A stretch of 64,000 nucleotides of DNA, taken from contig CM041465.1 in assembly GCA_023213395.1 (NCBI GenBank), positions 97,781,741 to 97,845,740 of the forward strand. The letters run 5' to 3'. This DNA comes from Cycas panzhihuaensis (taxonomy: Eukaryota > Cycadophyta). A program made the translations under genes and the position numbers. The notes under the pieces are model-generated. The model saw only the letters and a list, made by a program, of their open reading frames with translations. It made no database searches and had not been told where the DNA came from. Of this stretch, positions 22,279-32,283 are shown in pieces (position 1 is the first letter of the stretch; the number at the start of each line of letters is the position of its first letter).

Positions 22279-22389
22279 CTGCCACTGCAACATGCCATAT
22301 GTTAGTGTATATCCCACCACATACTATAATCAAATCAAAACAAATATCTATCTGGATATTAAACAACTAAGGAAATAGTTAGGCCTCAT
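22279..22389 (-). other. Element B antisense gene, intron 2 (111 bp, donor mutated)
   Basis: The acceptor is GTGGCAG|GTG. The donor reads GCAG|ATGAGG, where A and C have GTGAG, a single G-to-A loss. Phase 1 is kept: exon 2 ends one base into a codon and exon 3 starts with two bases. Confidence 0.72.
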
Positions 22390-23597
22390 CTGCTATAGTC
22401 GTCGACTCCTCTGCTCATATGATATCCTCTCCTCCTGGCTCTCTGCCAGCTGCGGGTGCCTTATCCTTGGGCACCTCCTCTACCTTAGCTTCCCTCCTCA
22501 CAGGGACTAGCTCAACTCTCATCCCTTGGGATCCCCTCATGATCCGTAGCTTGCGGGCCCTAGTCACTAGCCTCCTACTCTCATCTGGCATCCCTAACGG
22601 GCCTGCCTCTCCTCTGGCAGTCTCAGATGGTCTCACTGCTCCTCTTGCCATCCCTGAAGAGCCTGCCTCCCCCATAGGTTGTGACGGGTTGGCCCTATCT
22701 CCTCCATCATTGTCGTCATCATCACTGTCATCATCTATGGGCACTCCTGCTATGCCTACCTCATCATCACTGTCCCACCTCACTGTCTTGTATAGCTCTA
22801 CTATGTAGTCTGTCAGGGTGAGGAGGTCCAGCGATGTCGCCTCCACTGATCGCCAGACGTGGGCCTGGTCCTCCATCCTCTTAGCTAAGTCTGCCACCTG
22901 TGGACCATCCGAGCCTGCTCTACTATGGGGTGTGCTCCCTCCACTGGTGCCACTGCCATAAAATGATCAAAGAACCAGTACTGCAGTAACATGCTATACA
23001 ATAGTCCTCCTCTGTCGATCGTCCTAAAGGTGTCTAGCTATGCGACGAGGTTCGCAGCTATTAGGGTGGCCCAATCCATTCTCTCGTCAGCTTCACAGTG
23101 GCACACTGCATCTATTTAGCCACCTGGTATCTCCCTATAGTTCTGCTTCCAAGAAATCCAGAATAAAATGCATAATAAAATCAGTTTCCTCACCTGAGGA
23201 ATCCTAGACATCAGCATAGTCTGGAGGGGAGCTCCCCTCCGCTCCCACCTATCAGCCCCTATGAAGAATAGGGATGCCTCTCTGTGTGTTGCCTCAGTGT
23301 TAGGTAGCGTCCTTAGTGTCACCGGCCTCCCAGTTGCTGGTACTCCTAGTATCCGCCGGATGTCCCTTGGCATAACCATCACATCACCTACCTGAGGTAG
23401 GTGGAATACATGCCTCCTCTGATCCCAATGGGATACAATATCAATTAGAAGTCTCTGATCTGATGCAAATTGAGGTGTTTTTAGGGCCTTGTATAGGCCA
23501 AACCTCCGTAGGGTCTCCTTGCCCTCCCGGGATGCCATCTCCATGTAGCTCAGCATAGCCATACCTACATTCTCGTAGTTATCCACCGTGATGATGC
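22390..23597 (-). pseudogene. Element B antisense gene, exon 2 (plant-mobile-domain-like plus acidic tail)
   Basis: The first part is open from the exon start to a stop at 23116. It reads 'TLRRFGLYKALKTPQFASDQ', 'IVSHWDQRRHVFHLPQVGDV', 'PRDIRRILGVPATGRPV' and 'EASLFFIGADRWERRG'. This matches the layout of the plant mobile domain (PF10536-type): a weakly conserved helix, FHLP, a short helix, and a GVP.GRPV turn. After a frameshift the second part reads 'EDQAHVWRSVEATSLDLLTL', 'DSDDEV', an Asp run ('DDDSDDDDNDGG'), and a Gly/Ala/Pro/Arg tail. It lies opposite the sense genes, so the element RNA would be its antisense. The domain call is by eye. An alternative is another captured host or transposase-derived protein. 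Confidence 0.7.
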
Positions 23598-24067
23598 CTG
23601 TTCGCGTCAAAAAAATAATCAAGTCAATCTCATATCAGTTATCAACACTCCTGACTCTTCCTCAACTCTCTCTATCTGGGATTTCGGCCAATTTTTGCCC
23701 CTCATATTCTGTTTTCTCCTTTTCTGCCTTCGTATCGCACTAAACTTAGCAGTACTACTAAGTTTAGCTCAGGTCCCGCGGTGATTTGGGCCCCGTGGCA
23801 CTGCAATCTTTACCGCAGTACGAATGGTGACCCCCCAAAAGGGAGGGATTTCTACCCCAAAAATTAAAAAAAAATCTTCTGGTGGACCTCGTGGGGTCCA
23901 CCGGGACTAGGGCTCTCTAATGCCCAGGTCCCCACCTCTTTCTGGGTCTAATTCAGACTCCAAGAGGCCTCTGATTGCCCATAAGGGGCACTAAAAATCA
24001 TACAAACTATAAAAAACTAATGAAATTAAAACTCTGAAACGGGTTGGGTTTTACGATATCCACTCAC
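23598..24067 (-). other. Element B antisense gene, intron 1 (470 bp)
   Basis: The donor after exon 1 is CCA|GTGAGTGG, a strong consensus. The acceptor follows a T-rich run and ends CGAACAG|GC. C has the same donor and a 480-bp intron ending TTATAG|GT. The interior has no ORF of note. Confidence 0.65.
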
Positions 24068-24091
24068 TGGATCTGGTCTCACTGTCGCCAT
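24068..24091 (-). pseudogene. Element B antisense gene, exon 1 coding part (8 codons)
   Basis: It encodes MATVRPDP and runs straight into GTGAGT. Element C encodes MMTTRPGP at exactly the same place, also 8 codons and also followed by GTGAGT. The distance to the TATA box is 160 bp here and 161 bp in C. The agreement of start, length, peptide pattern and donor supports this as the true start. Out-of-frame ATGs occur upstream, so it may not be the first ATG in the transcript. Confidence 0.6.
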
Positions 24092-24250
24092 CTCATTCTG
24101 ATGGTCCCGTTGGCTCTCTCTACGTCTCGATCTAATGGTCTGATCTCTCCTCGCGTACCTCCAAAGTTAGGCGACACTCTGCTGCATAAGGGAATGGCTC
24201 TGGTTTCTCAAGAGAGCTGGTGAAAATGAATCCATTTTCTGTCTGATTTC

Positions 24251-24260
24251 CTTATATAGG
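24251..24260 (-). promoter_or_regulatory. Element B antisense gene TATA box
   Basis: CCTATATAAG on the minus strand. The same word occurs in C at 49185-49194 with nearly identical spacing to exon 1. It directs transcription against the element's own RNA. The corresponding segment is deleted in A. Confidence 0.68.
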
Positions 24261-24775
24261 CGGGGGCCCCAATGGGCACTTCTCCCATTTTTGGCCTCAC
24301 GACAACTGTTGAGACCATCCTGTTTCCTCGATTGCCTTTGCCTTCTGGCCCTATTGCCCATTGTGCTCTTTTAACACCCTTTTTACACTTTCTCGCAGGT
24401 GCATTTATGGTGCCTCATTTTTGCACCTTTTCCCTGGGCCCTTCTGTCTCGTTTTACGTGCCACTCCTGTGCAAGCCCAAGTTTATACTCATTTAGCTCA
24501 TTTCATTGCCCTAAACTCGTTTTTGTAGTCCTTTGTCACTCCTGGGGTCCCCAAAGGGAATGTTCCCTCATCTGGGGGCATGTTTCACTTTCTGAAGTGA
24601 CCTTTTGGCGCTCCAGGATGCTTTTTCTCTGCCTACTCTCAGATAGTGATCGGATTGCTTGCTCTCGCCCTAGGTAACCTTATTATTGGGTCCTCCTACC
24701 CTTCATGGCTACTTTTTGCTTGCCTTTCGAGTATCGCTTTCATTATTTATTTACTACCAGGACTTTGTGTTACCC

Positions 24776-25256
24776 ATGTCCATCTACATTTTTACCGACG
24801 GCGGAAGCTGCGGTAACCCTGGACCTTCTACCACTACATGGATTCTCTGCAGCCCCTCTGGATATAATCTCCTGTGCTCTGGGATCTTCCTCCCAGAGGC
24901 TACTAATAATGAAGCCAAATACACTACTGTTATTGAAGCCCTTACCGATGCTCTCTGTTTCCATAGTGGATCCATCATTTTGCTTTGTGACTTTCAAGTT
25001 GTGGTGTCTTATCTCACCCAGGTTTACCAGGTGTGATGCCCTCACTTGAGAACTCTTGCTTCTACCGCCATATCCCTCCTGGCCCACTTCTCATCTGTCG
25101 ATATCTAGCATATCCCTCAGGCCCTCAATACTAAGGCAGATAGTCTCGTTCGCCTCATCCTTGAGTGTCGCCTTCCTCTTCTTGCTGACTATCCCTGAGG
25201 CTTGTCTGGCCACCCTGTCGCCCAAGCCCCAAGTCGTCATGCACCTCACTTTGTGA
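24776..25256 (+). pseudogene. Element B archaeal-type RNase H (separate 3' ORF)
   Basis: A second, different RNase H. From the ATG it reads 'MSIYIFTDGGSCGNPGPS', 'LPEATNNEAKYTTVIEALTD', 'LLCDFQVVVSYLTQVYQV', a TGA at 25034-25036 (C has TGG), then 'HIPQALNTKADSLVRLIL'. The four candidate catalytic acids (FTDGGS, VIEA, LCD, KAD) are present. The 'GNPGP' loop, 'ATNN.AEY' and 'HIPQALN.KAD' segments are hallmarks of archaeal/plant-type RNase HI, unlike the gypsy RNase H in pol. This domain type is known from some Tat elements. Here it is a stand-alone ORF 3.7 kb beyond integrase. An acceptor-like 'TTTATTTACTACCAG' lies just upstream, so expression by splicing is plausible. Confidence 0.85.
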
Positions 25257-25603
25257 TCTATTTGCACCTTTGAAACCTAGCTGCTAACGAGGCTAAACTA
25301 TGGCGACTACCCATTATGCTCACTCTTCTACTTGATTATGCATGTCTCTCTACATCTTTTATGGTGGGGGCAACCCCCTCGTCCTTCTTATTCTTCCAGT
25401 CAGTTTCTAGGTGGCTCGTAGGCAGCCCCTATGTTGTTTCCATCACTACTTTCATATCCACACATTCTGCCATGACACTCACCGACACCCTTGCCTACTG
25501 TTATGATCTTGGTTTATATATTTATATACACATGTGCTACTGATAGTTGTGTTGCCAGCATTTGCCATTGGACCACGCTTCTGAACAGCGAGCCTCTGCT
25601 ACC
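25257..25603. other. Element B 3' noncoding region before the polypurine tract
   Basis: Pyrimidine-rich sequence between the RNase H end and the right LTR. It aligns with 50210-50503 of C and, on the complement, with 5854-6200 of A. No ORF was recognised. Confidence 0.6.
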
Positions 25604-25613
25604 AAGGGGGCAG
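25604..25613 (+). other. Element B polypurine tract
   Basis: AAGGGGGCAG abuts the right LTR (TGTTTC). The same tract occurs in C at 50504-50513 and in degraded form in A. It would prime plus-strand DNA synthesis. Confidence 0.82.
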
Positions 25614-28338
25614 TGTTTCTTAGCTTCCAGGAATGGATATAGAATTATTGACTCAGGTAAGTGTAGGTATGCTTCTCACCTTATCATCGCTTTCTTTTAA
25701 GATGGGTGCTTGCTTGCATGTTTGCATGTTATGACCTTGTAGATGATTTTTGTCTTCGTCTACACTTATTCAGCCTATGACGACTATAACGGGTGTATAT
25801 TCCTAGTGAGTGTGGCACCCCAGTGGCCATTCCACTGCTCAGATTCTACCCTACTCACTCCAAGATCCACTTGGCTTGCACCACCTCTTCTCATGTGATG
25901 ACTCGTCATTGTTTAGTTGACTTGCCACATCGTTTGAATCCTATTTTTGCTCTTCTAGACTCGTTTTTTGGTTTGTTTACCCTCGGGTAGGTGTCTCAGC
26001 CCTCTATTAGCCTCTTTTATCATTGGCCCATAGCCTAGGCTAGCTGTTTGGGCCAGTTTTAGCCCCCAGTTTACATCTTTAAATTATATGCAGATCGCCA
26101 CAAATTCTGTGGTACCACAGATTTTATGGTGGGATGACTGTTCAAGTTTATTTTTTAAAAATTATCGTGGCAATTTTATATTTATTACAAAACTGCCACA
26201 TGTCTCATGACTTAACACACTGTCAGTTGTGCCCTAATCGCTCGCTTTAGGGTTTGGGCTGGGTATTTAAGTCCTCTTTAACTCATTTTTAGGATCTTTT
26301 TGTTCATTTTTAGATTGCTCCTCAAGGAAAATGCCCTGTGCTCTATTATTCTCTGTTGCTCTACTGCTGCTACAGGACCTGCACCTCTCCTCTAGTACCC
26401 AGCTCTCCTTTGGTATGGCTAGGACATCCTCCTAGCCCTTCACACGCCTTGGAGAGGGCCCCTTTAGAGAGATCTCAGCGGATTCTTGCTCAGGCAGCCA
26501 TCAAGCGTCCTAAAAGTGCAGGTGTTTCCTTAAACTCCATTAGCAGGGTTCCAAACCTACTGTTCCATAGCTCTTGGGCTGATTTCTCAGCCTTCTTTCA
26601 GTAGCCCTTGACTGAGGCAAGAGCCTCCACTCCTCTTCTCAGGTATCCATTAGTTTAAGCTACTTTCTTGTTCAATTGATGCCCTATTTTGCTTGTCTTC
26701 TTACTTAGGTCTTTGGAGGTTACTTTTCCTTTGTTTTGAACTTTCTTATTCCTGCCATTAGAGCCTCCTTGCCTGCGTTTATTGCTCAAGGTAGCGACAA
26801 AGAGGGGTTGCATAGGGTTTGGGTGAGAGCTGGGTAGATTTTGCACCACCTTCCATGCTACTCAAGTGTCTCTTTGCCCCCCAAACCTTCCCTTTTGCCC
26901 CGTACTATCCTTAGCTATCAAACAAGGGTTTGTTAGGCCATCTTTAGCCACTAAAATCAGCACTGTCACATGTTGTAGCACTGGTTTAAGGGCTTGTGCC
27001 TTGATCCGGGTAATTCACATAAGCCCTGACTACTTGTCCTTTGCCCAACTCCTTTCCTGGCAACCCGGTTTGCTCTCCATAGCACCCCAGCTTGCTGTAG
27101 GTCCTCTTTGGGGTCTTTTCAACTCTCTTTGCCTCTATTTCTAGCCCTCTTACATAGCCTTACCCTCACTACCTCGTGGCTTTTGGGGGCGAGTGGGGTT
27201 ATTCCTTGCGGGAGGTGGGCCACTCCGAGGCTTACTAGTTACTCTCCGTCTACTTTGGTTTTTTTTTCTGTTACAATATATCATCATTATATTGATACTA
27301 ACATACACGTATTTAGGTTTATATTTGCTTTGTATATACATGTATTGTTAGGATCTTTCCATTATATGCTAGCACCCTTTCTCCGGAAAGGGGTGATTGT
27401 CATTTACTTGCAGGTATTTGGAAAGCACAAAGGATCCATTTCTCTTTCTTCCTTTGCGGGTAAGTGCTCCCATTTATGCTTTACTTTCATACTTCATTTA
27501 TTGTTAGCATTTTATTCCTTTCTTTCCCTCACTTAGTACTTTAGTACTTTTTTTGGGGAAGGTAAGGGAGCCCCACGTTCTGATCTACTGTGACTCTCCA
27601 CGTCTATCGTGCCTTATGGAGTAACTTTGGGTGCCTCTTAGGAGCGTTACTATTTCGACATGCTTATGTTCTGGGTACACGCTCTCTCTCCACTTCGTCA
27701 CTTTTTCCTTTTGAGTTCTTTTACATTGTAGTAATTAGCTCATCAGAAAGAGAAGGGAAATCAACCTCTGTCTTAATTCATACTTTGCGTACTTTATTAC
27801 TTGCATTTTATTTTGCTATAGGAAAAGGTCTTAGGAAACCTTCCCTCTCACCTTTTCCCCCCTTTTGTCGTGAAAATTTCTCTCTCGCCTCGTTACTTAT
27901 TTACTTGGTTAGTTTGCTCACACATATCATAACCTCTTTTCTTCGGTTATTCCTTTTATGTTCTCTCAATTCTCTGCTTAGCCAGATAACTGAGGTGACC
28001 CCATCCGTAGGCCATCTACTTGCCTACCTTTTCTTGTTTCTCATTGCTTTAGGGAAACCCTTAAAGGGTTCTCTCCTTCCCCTTCTAGCCATCCAAGGAT
28101 GGGAGGATCCTTCCCTTAGGTCAACCCAAGCTAACCCTGCACCTCTTCTCCTCTTGTTCGAAGTAGGAGAACCACTTTCTGGTAGCTATATTCCATTTGT
28201 AGGTCCCAAATTCGCACTCTGGTGCATGAGGCACCCTATGTGGTATTTGCCCTACTTGTAGGTCTTTTCTCAATTATACCATTGGCCACTCATACCATTC
28301 CTACTTAGTTAGGTAGCTATCTCGTAGATGCATATCTA
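25614..28338 (+). repeat. Element B 3' LTR (2725 bp)
   Basis: It starts TGTTTCTTAG and ends ATGCATATCTA (the left copy ends in the canonical CA). It has the TATA-like box at 26264 and the exon-like segment at 27414-27459. A 223-codon open stretch at 27590-28261 is the longer form of the low-complexity frame seen in the left LTR and has no recognised homology. Confidence 0.95.
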
Positions 28339-28343
28339 GGACC
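28339..28343. repeat. Target-site duplication of element B, right copy (GGACC)
   Basis: Exact repeat of 11541-11545. The sequence immediately after it resumes the element A linker (caatcgcaagg, equivalent to CAATCACAAGG). Confidence 0.94.
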
Positions 28344-28990
28344 CAATCGCAAGGATTTTCTAGTGGCCAAGACTATGGTGACCAGAAGGCAAGTTAGGTA
28401 CGAAGCCCATTAGGTGCTCAAGTAAGGCTTCATCATCCTTGAAGTAATCCATCCCATGGATGACCTTACTCTGAGTAGACGAAGTGCTAGAGGAAGTAGA
28501 GGCAACAGGACCATGATGGTTATCGAGTTGTCCATCTTCCATGCAAGACTCTAAGAGAAAGTCTTGAAGGGGCTCCTCAGAAGGAGCAAAAGGGAGTTCT
28601 ACGAAGCCATCACCTACGGGGGGTGATGCAGAGGAAGAACTGATAATGGATAAGTCAACATATGTAATGACATGTAGCACATAAGAGTGGCTAGTCTCAC
28701 CAATGAAAGAGGTTCTAAATGGAGATTTAGAATGGGATGGGTGTGACCTACTAGTGCAGAGGAAGGAAACGGGGTGGAGACAATCCTCATCCCCATCATA
28801 TGACTCATAGTCACTAAGCGAAGCAAGGTACCCATAACTCCCAATACCAATAGGAGCGAAACGTGTGAGATTAGGAAAAGAAGATGTGGGATCTTCTTTA
28901 GTGTGAGATGGATTAGGTATACCAATGGAGCATGACTAGAAGGGCCTTGGCTTACCTGATTAACAAGACGAGTTTATTTGGTAAGTGGAT
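28344..28990 (-). pseudogene. Element A protease-RT linker, part upstream of the B insertion
   Basis: A minus-strand open stretch at 28360-28680 contains 'FVELPFAPSEEP' and 'GMDYFKDDEALLEHLMGF', the same linker as in B and C. Its continuation to the RT lies at 11540 on the far side of B. This pairing confirms the nested insertion. Confidence 0.8.
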
Positions 28991-29700
28991 GTTCACAGGG
29001 AAAGACCCTCATTCATCCATCATGGACAAATTTAAGTTGTCCCTAGAGAGTCGAACACATAGCTCCCATCTGGTCAAGCCATGGTCGACCTAAGAGAAGG
29101 TTGTAGTCAATGTCGACATCGAGGACTACAACATCAATGAGGATAGTCTTGCCCTCAAGGATAAGTGGAATCACGACAGATCCCAATGGGGTCTTCTCGC
29201 TACCATCATAACCTTGGCATCACCATGGAACAGGTTCTAAGGTGAAAATACCAAGCTCTTACATGACACACAAGCACATGGCATTCACAGAAGAACTGTT
29301 GCCAACAACAGTCCTTTGTAGGGTACAATTGGGTGTATCAATAGTAATAGTAAATGGGAAGTTCTATTAATGTTCCCTTTCACATGCGGGAGGAAGGTCC
29401 TTAGGATCAAAAGAGATAATGGGTTCACGACTTTGGGTGACACCCAAAGCATGGACGGGTGTGTCATTCGATCTTTAAGCTTCCAAGAGGAGAGCTCGTT
29501 GCTTAGGACAACTCCTTAAAATATCCATCAAGGACATTCCTACAGTGACAGTATAGAGTTCATCAACAATGGAGAAAGGCTTACCCTTCGCAGTAGGTTG
29601 GGTAAGTGCCCTTCAAAAATCGTAGTGACTAAGATGCATAGGAATGGCCTTAGGAAAGAGAGGTACTTCCGAAGGAGGGTTCTCTGCAAGAGGATCAGAA
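28991..29700 (-). pseudogene. Element A aspartic protease region (active site lost)
   Basis: The same protease as in B, but the active-site segment reads 'TVVGNSSSVNAM'. The catalytic Asp codon has become GGC at plus positions 29301-29303 and the following Gly is Ser. The C-terminal signature for the 'LLG.PWLDQMGA' segment is present near 29050-29110. The upstream connector ('GMSLMDILR'-like) lies near 29520-29560. Dead protease. Confidence 0.78.
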
Positions 29701-32116
29701 GGAGTAGAGGAAGAAGCACTGGCTACTTCTTTGATGGCTTGAGACCAAGTAAGGGCATATGAAGGAGCAGTCTCAATCATTTGGGTCACCTTCTTCCCCT
29801 TGTTCTAGGGCTGCGAAGGTGATGGGGTATGTCGGTTAGGGGAACGGGAGGAAGAGGACAAATCCTAGGTGCCCTTCCCCTTATTATAGGAAGGACAGGA
29901 ATTTGGCGATCTTCCACAATTCCAGTTATTCTTGGATTGAGTGTTGCGATCATGTTCCCCATATTTAGGGAATGGATCCTTATGAATTGGTTGATCTAAA
30001 TTAGGCCTTGAGGCCCGTTTAGAAGAGGAGTCACGTCGAGGGGTATCCTTGGGATGCTGGGCACTACAATGTGAGTTATCGTAGAAGCACTCCCCATGAA
30101 TGGAGCACCACTTCTTCTTAAGTGAGGGATCTCTCTTCCTTGCTTAAAAGAACTGGGCATTTCTATTCCCAGGGAGGGAAGCTTGGGTTGCTTGTTAAAT
30201 TTGTTTATTAGATGTTGGAGATGAAGGAGCTTGTAACTTGAGTTCCTTCATCATATGTTTAAACAAACGTATGGCGAATGTGAGCGGATCTAAAGTCTTC
30301 TCAGTTGGAAGAGAAGAGGATCTAGAAGATTGTTGAGGTTTAGTATCTTTACTTGGAGGTAGTGCCTTACGTCGCTATGAGGGCTTGAGAGGCTTCTTGA
30401 GTGTAGCTTAGATCTCAATAGCCTCCAACGTTAAGCACTTGGCAATCATGGAGTCGCATGTGGTTACCCCCATTTTAAGGACTTCCACATGTACTTTAGG
30501 ATGAAGTACGTTAACGAAAAGTCTCTCTTCAACTCCTTGGGCAACATGGCCTTAGTGGAGTGAAGAAGGTCATGGAATCATCGCACAAAATCACGATTCA
30601 TCTCATCGTGACCTTGTTTAAGCGATAGAAGGGATTTCATTCTGCTCTCAAATGGGTGAGCTACATCAAAGTAGTTGATGAATTTGTCCACCAATTATTG
30701 GAATGAAAAGATAGAGTAGGCAGGGAGGTGATAAAACCACTTAAGGGCATTGCCCTGCAAAGATCATGGAAACAATTTCATTAAGATATGGGCATAAGCC
30801 CAGTAATCAATACATGCCATAGAAAAACTATGCATGTATTCTGCTGGGTCTTGTGAAGAAGTTCTGTCAAATCTAGGAACTTCAGGAGGATGAGGCAGTA
30901 GATTAGTTCTTAATGCCTCAATAGATAAAGGTGTTGATCTATAATCTATGAAGGGATATGCCCTTGCCTAGACTATAGGATCAACGAATGATGTAGTAGG
31001 TAGTGAGCAAGGAATGGACGGGGGTGGCAAACCCATCCCTCCTTGAGGAAATGCCCCTTGCTCAAAGGGGGATTAAGGATAAGCATCTTGAAAGGGAGTC
31101 AGGTTCCCTTGCAAAGGCACGATAAAAGGGGTTATGCTAGATGGCGGAAAAGGAGGGTGTGGAACTAGATTTTACCCATATGGGCCGCCCGTAGGTGGGG
31201 CAATCCTATATGGGTGTAGCGGGTCCACTCCATAAGTTGAAAGGTGGTTACCTTTACCTTACCCCTAAGGTTGAGAAGTGTAACCTGGGGGTATGTAAAA
31301 GGAAGGGCCAGCAGGTTAGTTTTGAAGATATATGGGAGTAGGTCCCATATGACTAGTGGCTGAAGAGTTAGTAGGACCGATAGGCCTACTAGAGAAAGTA
31401 TGCACCACATTGGGGGATGGCACATTAGTTTGGATAGGAAAGGATATGCTAATCTTCAACTAAGGGAAGGACATATCGCGAGAAGGTCCCGAAGCACTAG
31501 GACTATAACGAGGGATAGAAGGTATGACATGCGTCCCTACAATAGTAATAGGGATGGAACAGGATGAATGTGTAGGCATGAAAGGATTGATTATTACAGG
31601 AGGAGCAAATAAAGATGAAGAAAGTGGGGGAGGAGCAAATGAGGAAGGGGCTCCCCCACGGAAGGCATCTTCAAACCATCTAGGACGTGGTTGAAAATAA
31701 GCAACGTGACAGCACTCATTAAAAGCTTCAACCACATCGGTGAGAGGAGTATCTACATGATCGTAAGAGGTAGACAGGACCTCAAACGAAGTAGATCCCT
31801 CTGGACGTTCCTCATAAGAATCACTAATCGAGTGGTAAATCTCAAGAGGAAAGGATCCTTCTACCGCATGAGTAGAAGGATGGGCATCAAGCAGGTGATG
31901 TTGGTCACCCGGGTAGTAAATAGGATCATCACTCTCCTGGGTAGATCCCAGAATAGAAGAAGGAAACTCATGATTTCCCGAAGCTAATGTATGGTAGGCC
32001 CAATCAGAAGGGTATCCTTCCATAATCGAATCAGAATCTGATAAAAGAAGAGGACAATACCCAGGATCTTCTAACAATGGAGGTAAGCCACATAAGCGAT
32101 GAAAGAAGTGTCGCAT
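29701..32116 (-). pseudogene. Element A gag with N-terminal extension
   Basis: The start is at 32116, 167 bp inside the 5' LTR as in C. A 218-codon frame is open to 31460, with 'LPPLLEDPGYCPLLLSDSD' and 'YPSDWAYHTL'. Then comes a Pro/Ser/Tyr-rich region, and a decayed gag core between about 30960 and 30400. A Cys/His cluster 'KKWCSIHGECFYDNSHC' lies near 30055-30118, followed by a Lys/Arg/Asn-rich basic region. Multiple stops (for example Gln and Trp codons lost) interrupt the core. The role is particle formation and RNA binding; the extension is of unknown role. Confidence 0.82.
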
Positions 32117-32264
32117 ATAAAGCTAACTAACACTTTAGAAGAAAGAAAGGGCGAGAAGGAGTACACGTTGGGGGCTGCCCAACGAAGGAAATGAAGTAGG
32201 AAGAACCACAAGCAAGTAGCAATACCAACAGAAAAGAGCAGAGACTAGCTCCCTTACTAGCAGA

Positions 32265-32282
32265 TCCCCAGTATGGTCACCA
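32265..32282 (-). other. Element A primer-binding site
   Basis: On the minus strand TGGTGACCATACTGGGGA, one base inside the LTR end and identical to that of B. The tRNA was not identified. Confidence 0.75.
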
Positions 32283-32283
32283 G

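Larger units (their letters stand above)
11546..28338 (+). mobile_element. Element B: Tat/Ogre-like Ty3/gypsy retrotransposon nested in element A
   Basis: The best-delimited element in the window, 16,793 bp. Both LTRs are exactly 2725 bp, the duplication GGACC is perfect, a primer-binding site sits one base after the left LTR, and a polypurine tract ends at the right LTR. The internal 11.3 kb hold gag-pol in sense, an antisense spliced gene, and a 3' archaeal-type RNase H ORF. Comparing a stretch of about 265 bp of the two LTRs by eye gives about 20 differences, nearly all transitions. All ORFs are broken, so B is now non-autonomous at best. Confidence 0.95.

Noticed and set aside
27590-28261. 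A 223-codon open stretch in the B right LTR (179 codons in the left LTR, 13522-14061)
   Set aside because: Its product is a Ser/Leu/Phe-rich string with no recognised motif. It is not kept in C. Both copies are simply the two LTRs of one element.
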